From Candidatus Latescibacterota bacterium (lineage in GTDB: Bacteria; Latescibacterota; UBA2968), in assembly GCA_022823725.1 (NCBI GenBank), contig JAJEHL010000016.1, forward strand, positions 177,331 through 241,330: DNA of 64,000 bases, given 5' to 3'. Below the pieces are notes generated by a model, which worked only from the letters and a program-made list of their open reading frames with translations, was not told where the DNA came from and made no database searches. Below, piece after piece: positions 17,159 to 25,418 of the stretch. Positions within the stretch are counted from its first letter, which is position 1. Every line of letters begins with the position of its first letter. Both the position numbers and the translations under genes were made by a program.

Positions 17159-19924
17159 ATGGCAGACAAAACCCTGTACTTATTAGACGGCATGGCACTG
17201 GTTTATCGCGGGCATTTTGCAATGATACGCAATCCGCGAATGACGTCGAAAGGACTGAATACCTCGTCGTTATTCGTTTTTGCCAATACACTATTGGATA
17301 TTTTGGGCAACACACAGCCCTCGCATTTGGCCGTGGTTTTTGACACGCCAGAACCGACATTTCGGGACGAGATATACAAAGAATACAAGGCACAACGAGA
17401 AAAAATGCCAGAAGACATCGGCAGCGCGCTGCCCTACATCGATCAAATGTGTGAAGCATTCAACGTTCCCGTCATCCGCAAACCCGGCTATGAAGCCGAC
17501 GACGTAATTGGCACACTCGCAAAAATAGCTGAAAAGGACAGCTTCACAACGTATATGGTAACCCCCGATAAAGACTACGCGCAACTCGTTTCAAACAAAA
17601 TATTCATCAGCAAACCCGGCCGCACGGGCGATGGCGCAGAGCTCCTGGGCGTGCCAGAGATACTAAAACAATGGGAAATTGAGCGCGTGGATCAAGTCAT
17701 CGACATGCTGGGACTGATGGGTGATTCGAGTGATAATGTACCGGGCATCCCGGGCATTGGGCCAAAAACCGCACAAAAACTGATCGCGCAATACGGCAGT
17801 GTGGAAGGCTTACTCAATCACGTCGAGGAATTGAAAGGCAAACAAAAAGAAAATGTAGAGACATATCGAGAACAGGCTCTGCTATCTAAGGAACTGGTCA
17901 CCATCCACCTCGACGTACCGTTGGATTTTGGACTGGACGATCTCGCCGTAAAAAAACGAGACGAACAAAAATTGAAAGTCCTGTTCGCAGAATTGGAATT
18001 CAGCACCCTGGGCAAACGATTATTCGGAAATGATTTTAATGTAGATCAGCAGCAGATCTCGCTCTTCGGCGATGAAACAACACCGATAGGCGTATCGCAA
18101 CACAAAACCATTGCGGATGTCGAACACGAGTATTACCTCGTAGATACACCGGAAAAACGCGCAACATTGATCGAAAAATTGGCACAACAAAAGACGTTTT
18201 GTTTTGATACAGAAACAACGGGACTAAATCCGAGAACATGTGAATTGCTCGGTCTTGCGTTTTCATTTCAACCGCACACGGGATATTATGTGTCAATGCC
18301 AGAAGACCCGGAAAAAAATAAGGCGGTATTGGAAGAATTTCGCGGAATTCTGGAAAATCCTGACACGGAAAAAATCGGACACAATCTCAAATTTGACCTT
18401 GCCGTATTATTGTGGCAAGGCATCAGAGTTCATGGACCGGTTTTTGACACCATGCTCGCCGCTTATGTAACCGCCCCCGAAATGCGCCGCGGTATGGATG
18501 CTCTATCGCTGGCATTATTGGGTTATGAACCCATCAAAATTGAATCTTTAATCGGAGAAAAAGAAAAGGGGAAAAAACAAAAAACCCTGCGCGAAGTCCC
18601 CCTGGACAAAGTAACAGAATACGCAGCCGAAGATGCGGACATCACCTTGCAACTGTCCGAAGCTCTGCGTCCCAAAATCAAAGAAATGGGACAAACGCGC
18701 GTATTCGAAGACATAGAATGCCCACTAATATCTGTGCTCGCGGAAATGGAATACGAAGGCATTCGCATGGAAGCATCTGTTATCGAGGTACTTTCGGAAG
18801 ACCTGACAGATGAATTAGTCGCTATTCGGAGGCGCATTTACGACCTGGCCGATGAGACATTTAACCTGAACTCACCCAAACAATTGGGCGATATCCTATT
18901 TGAAAAATTAAAACTGGATCCCAACGCGCGGCGCACAGCCAAAACAAAGCAATATCAGACAAGCGAATCTATTTTGCAACGATTGGCGCACAAACACGAA
19001 ATTGTAGAACAAATTTTGATGTACCGAACATATTCAAAACTAAAATCCACCTATCTGGATATGTTGCCGGGAACCGTCTTTAAGAATACCGGGCGTGTCC
19101 ACACGCATTACGAGCAGGCGGTCACGGCCACCGGGCGGTTGCAATCGCACGGGCCAAATTTGCAAAATATTCCCATTCGCACAGAAAAAGGACGCGAAAT
19201 TCGCAAAGCCTTTGTACCTCGCAATAAAAATTACACGCTCTTATCAGCGGACTATTCGCAAATTGAATTGCGCGTAGCGGCCGAACTCAGTCGAGATGAA
19301 GAGATGCACAGAGCATTTCGGGAAGGACTGGATATCCACGCGGCAACCGCAATGAAAATTTATGGACTGGACGAACGCGATGTAACCCACGACATGCGTC
19401 GGCAGGCAAAAACCGTAAACTTTGGCATTATTTATGGAATCTCTGCCTTTGGCCTGGCGCAGCGCCTGAATATCCCGCGCTATGAAGCCGGTAATTTAAT
19501 CGAGCAATATTTTGAGCAATTTCCCGGCGCAAAAAAATATATGGATGACACCATTGATTTTGCGAGAGAACACGGATATGTAGAAACCATGACGGGACGC
19601 AGACGATATCTGCGGGATATACACTCGCGCAATGCCACCACGCGCAAAAGTGCCGAGCGCAACGCAATTAACTCGCGGATTCAAGGCTCAGCGGCCGACA
19701 TGATAAAAATTGCCATGCGCCGCGTTCAGGATGCCCTGTTTGAACGGGACTTAAAAACGCGCATGTTGCTGCAAGTACACGACGAACTCGTCTTTGACAT
19801 GCACAAAGACGAAGCCGATATCGCGATGCCACTAATCGAAGACGCGATGAAAAATGCCTTGCCAATGTCTGTACCAATCGTAGTGGAAATGGGCATGGGA
19901 AATACCTGGCTGGAAGCGCATTGA
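17159..19924 (+). CDS. polA: DNA polymerase I
   Basis: A full-length 921-residue family A polymerase for Okazaki fragment processing and repair. The 5'-3' exonuclease (residues 1-290) shows YLLDGMALVYRGHFA, KPGYEADDVIGT and GDSSDNVPGIPGIG. The 3'-5' exonuclease (about 325-520) keeps its acidic residues in FDTETTGLN, NLKFDLAVL and YAAEDADITLQ, so proofreading should be active, unlike in Taq polymerase. The polymerase domain has motif A LLSADYSQIELRVAAELSRD, motif B RRQAKTVNFGIIYG and motif C LLQVHDELVFDM. The SD is AAAGGATC before the ATG. The 3' end meets the acetyltransferase gene. Confidence 0.97.
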   Translation: MADKTLYLLDGMALVYRGHFAMIRNPRMTSKGLNTSSLFVFANTLLDILGNTQPSHLAVVFDTPEPTFRDEIYKEYKAQREKMPEDIGSALPYIDQMCEAFNVPVIRKPGYEADDVIGTLAKIAEKDSFTTYMVTPDKDYAQLVSNKIFISKPGRTGDGAELLGVPEILKQWEIERVDQVIDMLGLMGDSSDNVPGIPGIGPKTAQKLIAQYGSVEGLLNHVEELKGKQKENVETYREQALLSKELVTIHLDVPLDFGLDDLAVKKRDEQKLKVLFAELEFSTLGKRLFGNDFNVDQQQISLFGDETTPIGVSQHKTIADVEHEYYLVDTPEKRATLIEKLAQQKTFCFDTETTGLNPRTCELLGLAFSFQPHTGYYVSMPEDPEKNKAVLEEFRGILENPDTEKIGHNLKFDLAVLLWQGIRVHGPVFDTMLAAYVTAPEMRRGMDALSLALLGYEPIKIESLIGEKEKGKKQKTLREVPLDKVTEYAAEDADITLQLSEALRPKIKEMGQTRVFEDIECPLISVLAEMEYEGIRMEASVIEVLSEDLTDELVAIRRRIYDLADETFNLNSPKQLGDILFEKLKLDPNARRTAKTKQYQTSESILQRLAHKHEIVEQILMYRTYSKLKSTYLDMLPGTVFKNTGRVHTHYEQAVTATGRLQSHGPNLQNIPIRTEKGREIRKAFVPRNKNYTLLSADYSQIELRVAAELSRDEEMHRAFREGLDIHAATAMKIYGLDERDVTHDMRRQAKTVNFGIIYGISAFGLAQRLNIPRYEAGNLIEQYFEQFPGAKKYMDDTIDFAREHGYVETMTGRRRYLRDIHSRNATTRKSAERNAINSRIQGSAADMIKIAMRRVQDALFERDLKTRMLLQVHDELVFDMHKDEADIAMPLIEDAMKNALPMSVPIVVEMGMGNTWLEAH

Positions 19925-19938
19925 AAAATGGAAAACAC

Positions 19939-20508
19939 ATGTTCAACTGGCTAAAAAAAATATTCGCCCCTCCTATTGAACGCCTGCCGCAACTCGAAAT
20001 GTTTCGCGATCACCTCGATAACCTGCCTGAAATTCAGCACATTACCGGCTATGCCACACGCACCTATCGTTCGGGTGACGAAGCCGCATGGTGCCGCATC
20101 ATGGAAGGTAATGTAGGCAACAACTGGACAACGGAGAAATGCCGAGCACAATTGATCAACGATCCTCGTTTCCAGGCTGAAAACCTCTTTTTCATCACCC
20201 ACAAGGACGATCCCATAGCCAGCGCGTGTGCCTGGAAAATACCCGCCCAATCGCCGGAAACGGGCGAAGTTCACATGGTCGCTGCACATACAGACCACCG
20301 CGGCAAAGGACTCGGGCATTTGCTCAACGCCCTCGTCCTTCATCGCTTAAAAGATCTGGGCTATCAAAAAGCACATCTCAAAACCGATGATTGGCGCCTA
20401 CCGGCCATCAAAACCTACCTCGACGCGGGCTTCCAGCCCCTCAACACCCACGAAAGCCACCCCGAACGCTGGGAAGCCATCTTCACCCAGCTAAAAATAA
20501 AAAAATAA
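19939..20508 (+). CDS. GNAT family N-acetyltransferase
   Basis: A 189-residue acetyl-CoA-dependent acetyltransferase. The acetyl-CoA loop is HTDHRGKGLGHLLNALVL, preceded by the strand EVHMVAAH and followed by AHLKTDDWRLPAIKTYLDAG, typical of the GNAT core. The N-terminal 40 residues are an amphipathic or basic stretch (FNWLKKIFAPPIERL) that may touch a membrane. The ATG at 19939 is preferred; a TTG at 19921 overlapping the polA stop would add six residues. The substrate is unknown. It is convergent with the trpS-like gene, with only six bases between stops. Confidence 0.85.
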   Translation: MFNWLKKIFAPPIERLPQLEMFRDHLDNLPEIQHITGYATRTYRSGDEAAWCRIMEGNVGNNWTTEKCRAQLINDPRFQAENLFFITHKDDPIASACAWKIPAQSPETGEVHMVAAHTDHRGKGLGHLLNALVLHRLKDLGYQKAHLKTDDWRLPAIKTYLDAGFQPLNTHESHPERWEAIFTQLKIKK

Positions 20509-20514
20509 ACTTCC

Positions 20515-21261
20515 TCATTCCATCAACGCCTTATACCCCATCCCCATCACCTCCTTGACGTGCTCCAGCGTGCGTTGTCCCTCAATACGCGCCCTCGAAC
20601 CGCCCAGATTCAAAATATCGCGCACCAGACCGGGTTGTTCTTCAAAACCCTTGCGACGAATTCGAAACGGCGTCATAATCTTGCTCTGACCATCCGTACC
20701 CTTCAAGCGCGTGCCATAAACGCCATCGGGAATGGGAAACACCTCGCCATAAATCCGATTAAATCGCGCAGCCACTTCTTGCGCCAGTTCAATATGGGGT
20801 CTTTGATCTGGCCCCACCGGCACATATCGCGGACGAAAAAGCAAAATATCCGCCGCCTGGGACACCGGATACCCCACAAAACCGTAAGGCACCCGATTCC
20901 CCAGCCCCATCTTACCCATCTCCTCCTTAACGGTTGGATTCCGCAACAAACGCGGCAACGTCACCAAATTGGAAAAAATCATAGTTAATTCTGCCAGTTG
21001 CGGCACCTGCGATTGCAAAAAACAAACGCTTTTTTGGGGATCAAAACCCGCCGCCAGATAATCCAGCACCATTTCCCTGACGTGACGCTCCAGGTCCTCT
21101 GTCCGATCCCGGTGCGTCGTCAGCGCCTGATAATCGGCAATCATAAAAAAACACTGAAACTCATCCTGCATCTCAAACCGATTCTTCAACGACCCGACAT
21201 AATGCCCCAAATGCATTCTACCCGTCGGGCGATCACCTGTTAAAACAATTGTGCGACTCAT
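20515..21261 (-). CDS. Tryptophanyl-tRNA synthetase homologue with internal deletion (no KMSKS)
   Basis: A 248-residue protein, about 85 residues shorter than class Ic TrpRS (about 330). The N-terminal Rossmann part is clearly TrpRS of the type II/auxiliary kind: TIVLTGDRPTGRMHLGHYVG (HIGH-type motif), DYLAAGFDPQKSVC, NPTVKEEM and GYPVSQAADILLF. The sequence reaches GTRLKGTDGQSK, where KMSKS should follow, but goes straight to PFRIRRKGFEEQPGLV and RTLEHVKEVMGMGY, the normal C-terminus. The deletion is in frame and removes KMSKS and most of the anticodon-binding domain. It may be an inactive or specialised paralogue, or an assembly artefact. AAAGGAA precedes the ATG. It is controlled by a Trp leader (21302-21690). 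Confidence 0.85.
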   Translation of the reverse strand: MSRTIVLTGDRPTGRMHLGHYVGSLKNRFEMQDEFQCFFMIADYQALTTHRDRTEDLERHVREMVLDYLAAGFDPQKSVCFLQSQVPQLAELTMIFSNLVTLPRLLRNPTVKEEMGKMGLGNRVPYGFVGYPVSQAADILLFRPRYVPVGPDQRPHIELAQEVAARFNRIYGEVFPIPDGVYGTRLKGTDGQSKIMTPFRIRRKGFEEQPGLVRDILNLGGSRARIEGQRTLEHVKEVMGMGYKALME

Positions 21262-21301
21262 GTCTGTTCCTTTCTTGAGCTGTTAAAAAACCATAGTTTA
21301 C

Positions 21302-21331
21302 AAAAAAAACGCGCCACCTTCCGGTAGCGCG
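21302..21331 (-). terminator. Intrinsic terminator 2 in the trpS leader
   Basis: On the minus strand a nine-pair stem (CGCGCTACC against GGTGGCGCG, one U-G pair) closes a GGAA tetraloop and is followed directly by eight T. It lies 40 bases before the trpS-like start, so it must be read through for expression. The 3' arm GGTGG could alternatively pair with CCACC of the upstream hairpin (21360-21370), which would act as antiterminator. Confidence 0.85.
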
Positions 21332-21359
21332 CGGCACAAACAAAGATCGCCAGATATCC

Positions 21360-21399
21360 GGTGGTGGACATACTTCTCCCATTGCGCCTGTCCACCACC
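21360..21399 (-). promoter_or_regulatory. Hairpin with three Trp codons in the trpS leader
   Basis: A perfect 11-base inverted repeat (21360-21370 and 21389-21399, loop 18) on the minus strand has GGTGGTGGACA as its 5' arm. Read in one frame that arm contains TGG TGG TGG (21392-21400). The 3' arm TGTCCACCACCGG can pair with CCGGAAGGTGG in the loop and 3' arm of the downstream terminator. This is the layout of a second attenuator, but the frame carrying the Trp codons does not stop before the terminator, so translation control here is uncertain. Confidence 0.6.
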
Positions 21400-21459
21400 A
21401 GCGTCCGCCAACATTAAACAGCTCTGTCATCGCATTCAAAAACATCGCATACTGTCCAT

Positions 21460-21491
21460 AAAAAAAACCGCCATCAAAAGCCGACGGCGGT
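21460..21491 (-). terminator. Intrinsic terminator 1 (attenuator) after the Trp leader peptide
   Basis: On the minus strand ACCGCCGTC and GATGGCGGT form a nine-pair stem with one G-U pair around a seven-base loop, followed by a run of T (21467-21460). It begins 31 bases after the stop codon of the leader peptide (21523), the expected place for an attenuator. The 5' arm CCGCC could also pair with GGTGG inside the Trp-codon region of the leader. Confidence 0.85.
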
Positions 21492-21522
21492 CAATTCAGA
21501 ATTCTCAAATAAATACAATCCG

Positions 21523-21633
21523 TCAGCAAACCCACACAGCGGCACGCCACCAACCACGGACGGTTTTAGACACACGGAGAGCCAGCACCCTATCGGACGT
21601 CGCATCAGTCAAAATGTGATCGTGCATAGTCAT
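21523..21633 (-). CDS. Trp-rich leader peptide of the trpS-like gene
   Basis: A 36-residue frame with start ATG at 21633, seven bases after a strong AGGGGA site. It ends VRGWWRAAVWVC followed by TGA, so three Trp codons (two adjacent) fall within the last nine codons. It is placed between a consensus promoter (21662-21690) and an intrinsic terminator (21460-21491), and the gene downstream is a TrpRS homologue. This is the anatomy of ribosome-mediated attenuation responding to charged tRNA-Trp. At 36 residues it is longer than classic trp leaders (about 14-20). A second in-frame ATG at 21627 is possible. Ribosome-mediated attenuation of an auxiliary TrpRS gene is known in Streptomyces. Confidence 0.75.
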   Translation of the reverse strand: MTMHDHILTDATSDRVLALRVSKTVRGWWRAAVWVC

Positions 21634-21661
21634 AACAAACTCCCCTGATATATCGCCGATA

Positions 21662-21690
21662 AAAATAACGACTTCAACAACTTGTGTCAA
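21662..21690 (-). promoter_or_regulatory. Sigma-70 promoter of the trpS leader transcript
   Basis: On the minus strand TTGACA (21690-21685), a spacer of exactly 17 bases, and TATTTT (21667-21662). The transcript would begin near 21655, about 20 bases before the leader peptide start. It overlaps the last codons of the beta-propeller gene, so trpS can be transcribed independently of it. Confidence 0.8.
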
Positions 21691-23177
21691 GCCGTTTGAT
21701 CTTCTTCGCGCACAAACCGGAACGAGTAGAGCTTTGCCGACCGCATCACAATGCGAAGCCGCAGCGGACCCCGATCCGTGGGGATCCGACGGCCAGCCCC
21801 CTGCCACGACACGCCTGCCTTGATTGCGTTGGCGACAATCGTCTCACATGTCTTCAGCGTGTAGCCTTCCACGGGACGCCCCTCCTCATCCTGCAACTCG
21901 ACCAGCAACCAGCCGCCCCCGCCACAATCTACATTCAACTCAAGCGTCTCGCCGTCAAACGCCAGCGGCGGTGTCACAAACTCTCCGCCAGAAAAAGACG
22001 CATCCGCCGAGACGAAACCGTCCCGCCTCAGGATCGCCCGGAACAGCCCGGTATTCCAACCGTCGCGCACCTCATCATTGTGCCGACTTCCCCTCCCCGA
22101 ATAGTAGATCCACATCTCGGTCTCGGTAAGCACGGGCCAGACATTGGCCATCACCATGCCACCCGAAGGTCCTCCATCCAACCCCCGACGGATAAACGGC
22201 TCCCGGTCTCCCTGACGCGACCACATGATCCCGTCACGGCTCGTGAGGAGCCGGACGTCCATCGTGGCCGGGAAATCGGACGCTTCCCAGTGGTAGTAAG
22301 CGGCGGGCATCATGAAGTACGCATCATCCGCCTCGGGATGCTTATAGACCGCATTCGTGTAGTAATCGACCTGCGGCCTGTCCATCGACCTGGGAGGCAG
22401 AGGGGCTTCCAGGTCCAGCGCATCCCCTTCCAGGACGATCAGCGTGGGCTGCGACCAGGTCTTAAAGTCGGGCGACGTGATCCGGCCAACAGACCGGTAC
22501 CGCTTTCCGAGCTTCATTTCCGCCGCCTCGTCCCGTCGCTGGGTCTCGTGTACCCGCGTATAGCCGACATAGAGGTCCAGGCTGTCATCCCAGAAGAAAA
22601 CATTCTGAGTATCGCACATCTGGTTGGCCGGATTCGGCTGGCCCTCATCATACGTCCAATGGATCCCGTCGGGTGAATGCATGGCCCAAAGCCCCGGCAG
22701 AACACCGGCCTCGATCTCATCATCCCTGGGATAGTACTTCGACCAGAGCCGGTAGCGCGAATCAGCGGGCGCGCGTTCGTCTATATAGACCGTCGCGCCC
22801 TGCATGCTCTGACGCTCATCCAGCGGAGCAACGATGTTGTTAGCTGTGCTACCCTGGAACGGGACGAGGTGCATCTCCGGCTTATGCCAGGAAACCCCGT
22901 CTTCAGACTCCGCATAACAGAGACGGACCGCCCCTTCTTGAGGACCACCCGATTTCATCTGTGCGCCGTACCAGAGCCGGAAGTGCCGCTCCCCTTCCCG
23001 GATCACCGTGTTGTACCCCCCAATCCCGAGCTTTTCCCACGGCTTGTCCGCCCGAAGCACCGGCTCGGGGGACTGCACAGGCGGGTTCATGCGGAGGTTG
23101 ATGCCAGAAGCCCGATCAAAGAAGCGCACGTCGATAAAAAGCTGCTTCCGACTCCCAACCTGGACTACATCAGCCAT
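21687..23177 (-). CDS. Beta-propeller glycoside-hydrolase-like protein (GH32/43/68-like fold)
   Basis: A 496-residue protein without a signal peptide. Repeated strand motifs such as ESEDGVSWHKP, MHSPDGIHWTYD, RITSPDFKTWSQP and TSRDGIMWSRQ are the blade signatures of five-bladed propellers shared by GH43/GH32-type proteins. The last 120 residues form a beta-sandwich-like tail. No catalytic triad can be assigned safely, so hydrolase activity is unproven; this family is common in Planctomycetota and Latescibacterota-like genomes. Its codon use is distinctly more GC-rich than the neighbours, suggesting separate origin. It is followed by the independent trpS unit and preceded by the DCC gene on the same strand. 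Confidence 0.7.
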   Translation of the reverse strand: MADVVQVGSRKQLFIDVRFFDRASGINLRMNPPVQSPEPVLRADKPWEKLGIGGYNTVIREGERHFRLWYGAQMKSGGPQEGAVRLCYAESEDGVSWHKPEMHLVPFQGSTANNIVAPLDERQSMQGATVYIDERAPADSRYRLWSKYYPRDDEIEAGVLPGLWAMHSPDGIHWTYDEGQPNPANQMCDTQNVFFWDDSLDLYVGYTRVHETQRRDEAAEMKLGKRYRSVGRITSPDFKTWSQPTLIVLEGDALDLEAPLPPRSMDRPQVDYYTNAVYKHPEADDAYFMMPAAYYHWEASDFPATMDVRLLTSRDGIMWSRQGDREPFIRRGLDGGPSGGMVMANVWPVLTETEMWIYYSGRGSRHNDEVRDGWNTGLFRAILRRDGFVSADASFSGGEFVTPPLAFDGETLELNVDCGGGGWLLVELQDEEGRPVEGYTLKTCETIVANAIKAGVSWQGAGRRIPTDRGPLRLRIVMRSAKLYSFRFVREEDQTA

Positions 23178-23180
23178 AAG

Positions 23181-23627
23181 CTAACCCCCTTCTGGATGGC
23201 GGCCGCCGAGCATTTGATTTTCTGTTTTCTCTACCACGCGCTCCCCATAAGACAATTCACACGTTCCCGTATCGCATGCCACGCGACCTGAAAGGTGGCG
23301 ATATCGCGCAATCAACGCGTATCCCGCCCGAAAAACGAGATTCAAAACCGGCACGCGGTACAACCAGGCAAACAGATGGAAGGGCGGCAACCTGCGATAG
23401 ATTTGATACACGGCATCTGCACCCACATAAATATCCTCTTTGCCCACAACCAGTCGCATACCCGTATTGAAATCCGACGACGCCAGCTTTGGAAAATGGT
23501 CTTCAATCCCCTGCGTCTGCCTGGGCAAATAATCAAACTGACTGCGTTTGTCTTTCTTTTTCATACGGCGAACACTCCAGATACAAAAACGACATTCACC
23601 GTCATATACAACAATCGGTTTTTCCAT
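23181..23627 (-). CDS. DCC family thiol-disulfide oxidoreductase-like protein (DUF393)
   Basis: A 148-residue protein of the DCC (DUF393) family. It begins PIVVYDGECRFCIWSVRRM with the CxxC-type dithiol (Cys-Arg-Phe-Cys) and continues with the typical GADAVYQIYRRLP and FAWLYRVPVLNLVFRAGYAL blocks, ending in a short basic tail. Members are thioredoxin-like but of unproven activity. I chose the ATG at 23627 because GCGGAGGCGTG precedes it; a longer frame to 23801 runs through the upstream oxidoreductase gene end. It sits 19 bases downstream of the Gfo/Idh/MocA gene. Confidence 0.87.
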   Translation of the reverse strand: MEKPIVVYDGECRFCIWSVRRMKKKDKRSQFDYLPRQTQGIEDHFPKLASSDFNTGMRLVVGKEDIYVGADAVYQIYRRLPPFHLFAWLYRVPVLNLVFRAGYALIARYRHLSGRVACDTGTCELSYGERVVEKTENQMLGGRHPEGG

Positions 23628-23646
23628 CACGCCTCCGCGAAAACGC

Positions 23647-24837
23647 CTAACTCCTCGGATAAAACACATCCACCAGAGTCTCCACATCATCCCATGCGCA
23701 CGAAAAACGCTCTTCAAATCCACGATGGATATTGTGCTCGACCTCTGTCTCGTCCGGCAGCGGAAACACAATCGTCTCTCGATTGGCCTCAATTGACGCA
23801 TTCACCGCCAGACTCATCTCCTGATCCAACCGCCCCATCGCAGCACCGTAATCCGGCTCGCGATCTTCTCGAACAGCATTGGCGATACTCAACAACTCAT
23901 CTGCCACGGCCACTTGCCCTTCACTCAGCGCATAATTTGCAAATGGATTCTCCCACGCAATCGCACCGCCGGGCAACTCATAGCGAATCTCGCGCAACAC
24001 ATTTACCCCATCTACCGTTTCCGTCACGCGCACAGGTTCATAAGCCACACCCTGTGCGCCGGTTTCCAATTCATCCTTTGGCACAACATACACATTGCCA
24101 TCCACAATGCTGCCCGCTGTTCCATCAATCTCATCCATACCCGCTTGCTTGCGCCCGAGTGAACGCGCGTGAATCACATTGGAATACACCATCAGCGCGG
24201 CCACATCATTGTCAAATTCTAAAAAACTCAAACTCCATCTTTCCAATTCATGATGCCGTTTCATGCGATCTATATGTGGAATCACGGGCGTTGTATGGCT
24301 CAACCCAATCACCTGTTTAGGATTGCCGCCAGCCAGCACGCGCAACAAACTCATCCCGTGATACCCACCCTCGTGACATATCCGATAGATCCGTCCAATC
24401 TCTCCGATAACATCCGATACGAGCACCTTCTTCTTTAATCGCTCGAGCGGCGCACGATAATAATTCTCGGCAACCTCCAGATAAACGCCTGCATCTCGCG
24501 CCGCTCGAATCATCATATCTGATGCCGGTCGGGTCATCGCAATAGGCGTCTCCACAACCTGATGCACACCCGCCTGTGCCAAAAAACAGCAAATCGCATG
24601 GTGCGCCACACCTGGCACCACCACATCGGCAATATCGATATCTTCATTATCGATCAGATCCCGCACACTCGTATAAGCTGTTACCCCGTGTTTCGCAGCC
24701 AAACTCCGGGCTGTATCCCCATCCTTATCGCAAATGGCGACAAAGTCAAACACATCTGCCAACTGCACAATCACGGGCAAATGCGCTCCTGCGCCGCGCC
24801 GCCCGGCACCCACAAGTGCAATTTTGAGCCGATCCAT
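23647..24837 (-). CDS. Gfo/Idh/MocA family NAD(P)-dependent oxidoreductase
   Basis: A 396-residue oxidoreductase. The Rossmann start is KIALVGAGRRGAGAHLP. The usual EKP dinucleotide-binding motif is replaced by the sequence VVETPIAMT, and VAENYYRAP marks the start of the second domain. The C-terminal domain has GGNPKQVIGLSH and LEFDNDVAALM. Length is normal. The ATG at 24837 has TTGGAGGGATATT before it. Members oxidise or reduce sugars and cyclitols; with the polysaccharide genes around, a sugar or sugar acid is likely. It precedes the DCC gene and is divergent from the VOC gene. Confidence 0.86.
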   Translation of the reverse strand: MDRLKIALVGAGRRGAGAHLPVIVQLADVFDFVAICDKDGDTARSLAAKHGVTAYTSVRDLIDNEDIDIADVVVPGVAHHAICCFLAQAGVHQVVETPIAMTRPASDMMIRAARDAGVYLEVAENYYRAPLERLKKKVLVSDVIGEIGRIYRICHEGGYHGMSLLRVLAGGNPKQVIGLSHTTPVIPHIDRMKRHHELERWSLSFLEFDNDVAALMVYSNVIHARSLGRKQAGMDEIDGTAGSIVDGNVYVVPKDELETGAQGVAYEPVRVTETVDGVNVLREIRYELPGGAIAWENPFANYALSEGQVAVADELLSIANAVREDREPDYGAAMGRLDQEMSLAVNASIEANRETIVFPLPDETEVEHNIHRGFEERFSCAWDDVETLVDVFYPRS

Positions 24838-24967
24838 AATATCCCTCCAATAAAGTTTGTTTTCGCCATTCTGCCAATGGTCTAACATCAATCTACTTGC
24901 GGAATTTTTATCTTAACCTATCTTTGCGATAATTCAAACAATAATCAACACAAAAGAGGAGCAGGTC

Positions 24968-25384
24968 ATGTCGCAAAACAAAACCATCGGTGGTGGGGGC
25001 TTTCATCATGTAGCAATTCGCGCCCACGACTTTGAAGCATCCGTAAAATTTTATACCAAAGCCCTGGGATTTCGAAAAAAAATCACCTGGGGCGAGGACA
25101 AAAGGCGCGCCATCATGCTCGATACGGGAGATGGAAATTATCTCGAAATTTTCGCCAATGGCACAGACGAGCCCAAACCGGAAGGGTCCATTATTCACTT
25201 TGCTCTGCGCACCAGCGATTGCGACGCTGCCATCGAACGCGCCAGAGCAGCCGGTGCCCAAATTACCGTAGAACCCAAAGACGTCGAAATTCCCAGCGAA
25301 CCCCACAAAACCCCTGTACGCATCGCCTTCTGCAAAGGCCCCGATGGCGAAATTATCGAATTTTTTCAAAACGAATTGACGTAA
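24968..25384 (+). CDS. VOC (glyoxalase/bleomycin resistance) superfamily protein
   Basis: A 138-residue protein with the VOC fold. It reads GGFHHVAIRAHDFEASVKFY, TKALGFRKKITWGED, MLDTGDGNYLEIFANG and a second repeat starting GSIIHFALRTSDCDAAIERA with GPDGEIIEFFQ at the end. Metal ligands expected for glyoxalase I (His, Glu, His, Glu) can be matched to His-12 or 13, Glu-58, His-78 and Glu-133 or so. The substrate is open; lactoylglutathione-lyase names are common but unproven. GAGGAGCAGG precedes the ATG. It is followed 34 bases later by a lipoprotein gene. Confidence 0.85.
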   Translation: MSQNKTIGGGGFHHVAIRAHDFEASVKFYTKALGFRKKITWGEDKRRAIMLDTGDGNYLEIFANGTDEPKPEGSIIHFALRTSDCDAAIERARAAGAQITVEPKDVEIPSEPHKTPVRIAFCKGPDGEIIEFFQNELT

Positions 25385-25418
25385 TCAACTTACATTTGCC
25401 GGGGAAAAAGGAAAAATC

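Noticed and set aside
16773..17459. 228-codon minus-strand frame
   Set aside because: Antisense to the MORN lipoprotein and the start of polA, both of which have firm motifs.
21295..21400. T-box riboswitch in front of trpS
   Set aside because: The constant T-box sequence AGGGTGGNACCGCG and the specifier stem were not found; the GGTGGCGCG similarity is just the terminator arm.
21233..21445. 70-codon minus-strand frame containing WWW as a second classical leader peptide
   Set aside because: It has no good SD, runs through the second terminator and ends inside the trpS-like gene. The Trp codons are partly explained by the GGTGGTGG arm of the hairpin, so I kept only the hairpin as a regulatory feature.
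21684..22676. 330-codon frame on the plus strand
   Set aside because: It is fully antisense to the beta-propeller gene, whose protein has clear blade motifs; the long open frame comes from its GC-rich codons.
23295..24320. 341-codon plus-strand frame
   Set aside because: Antisense to the DCC and Gfo/Idh/MocA genes and without any recognisable motif or SD.
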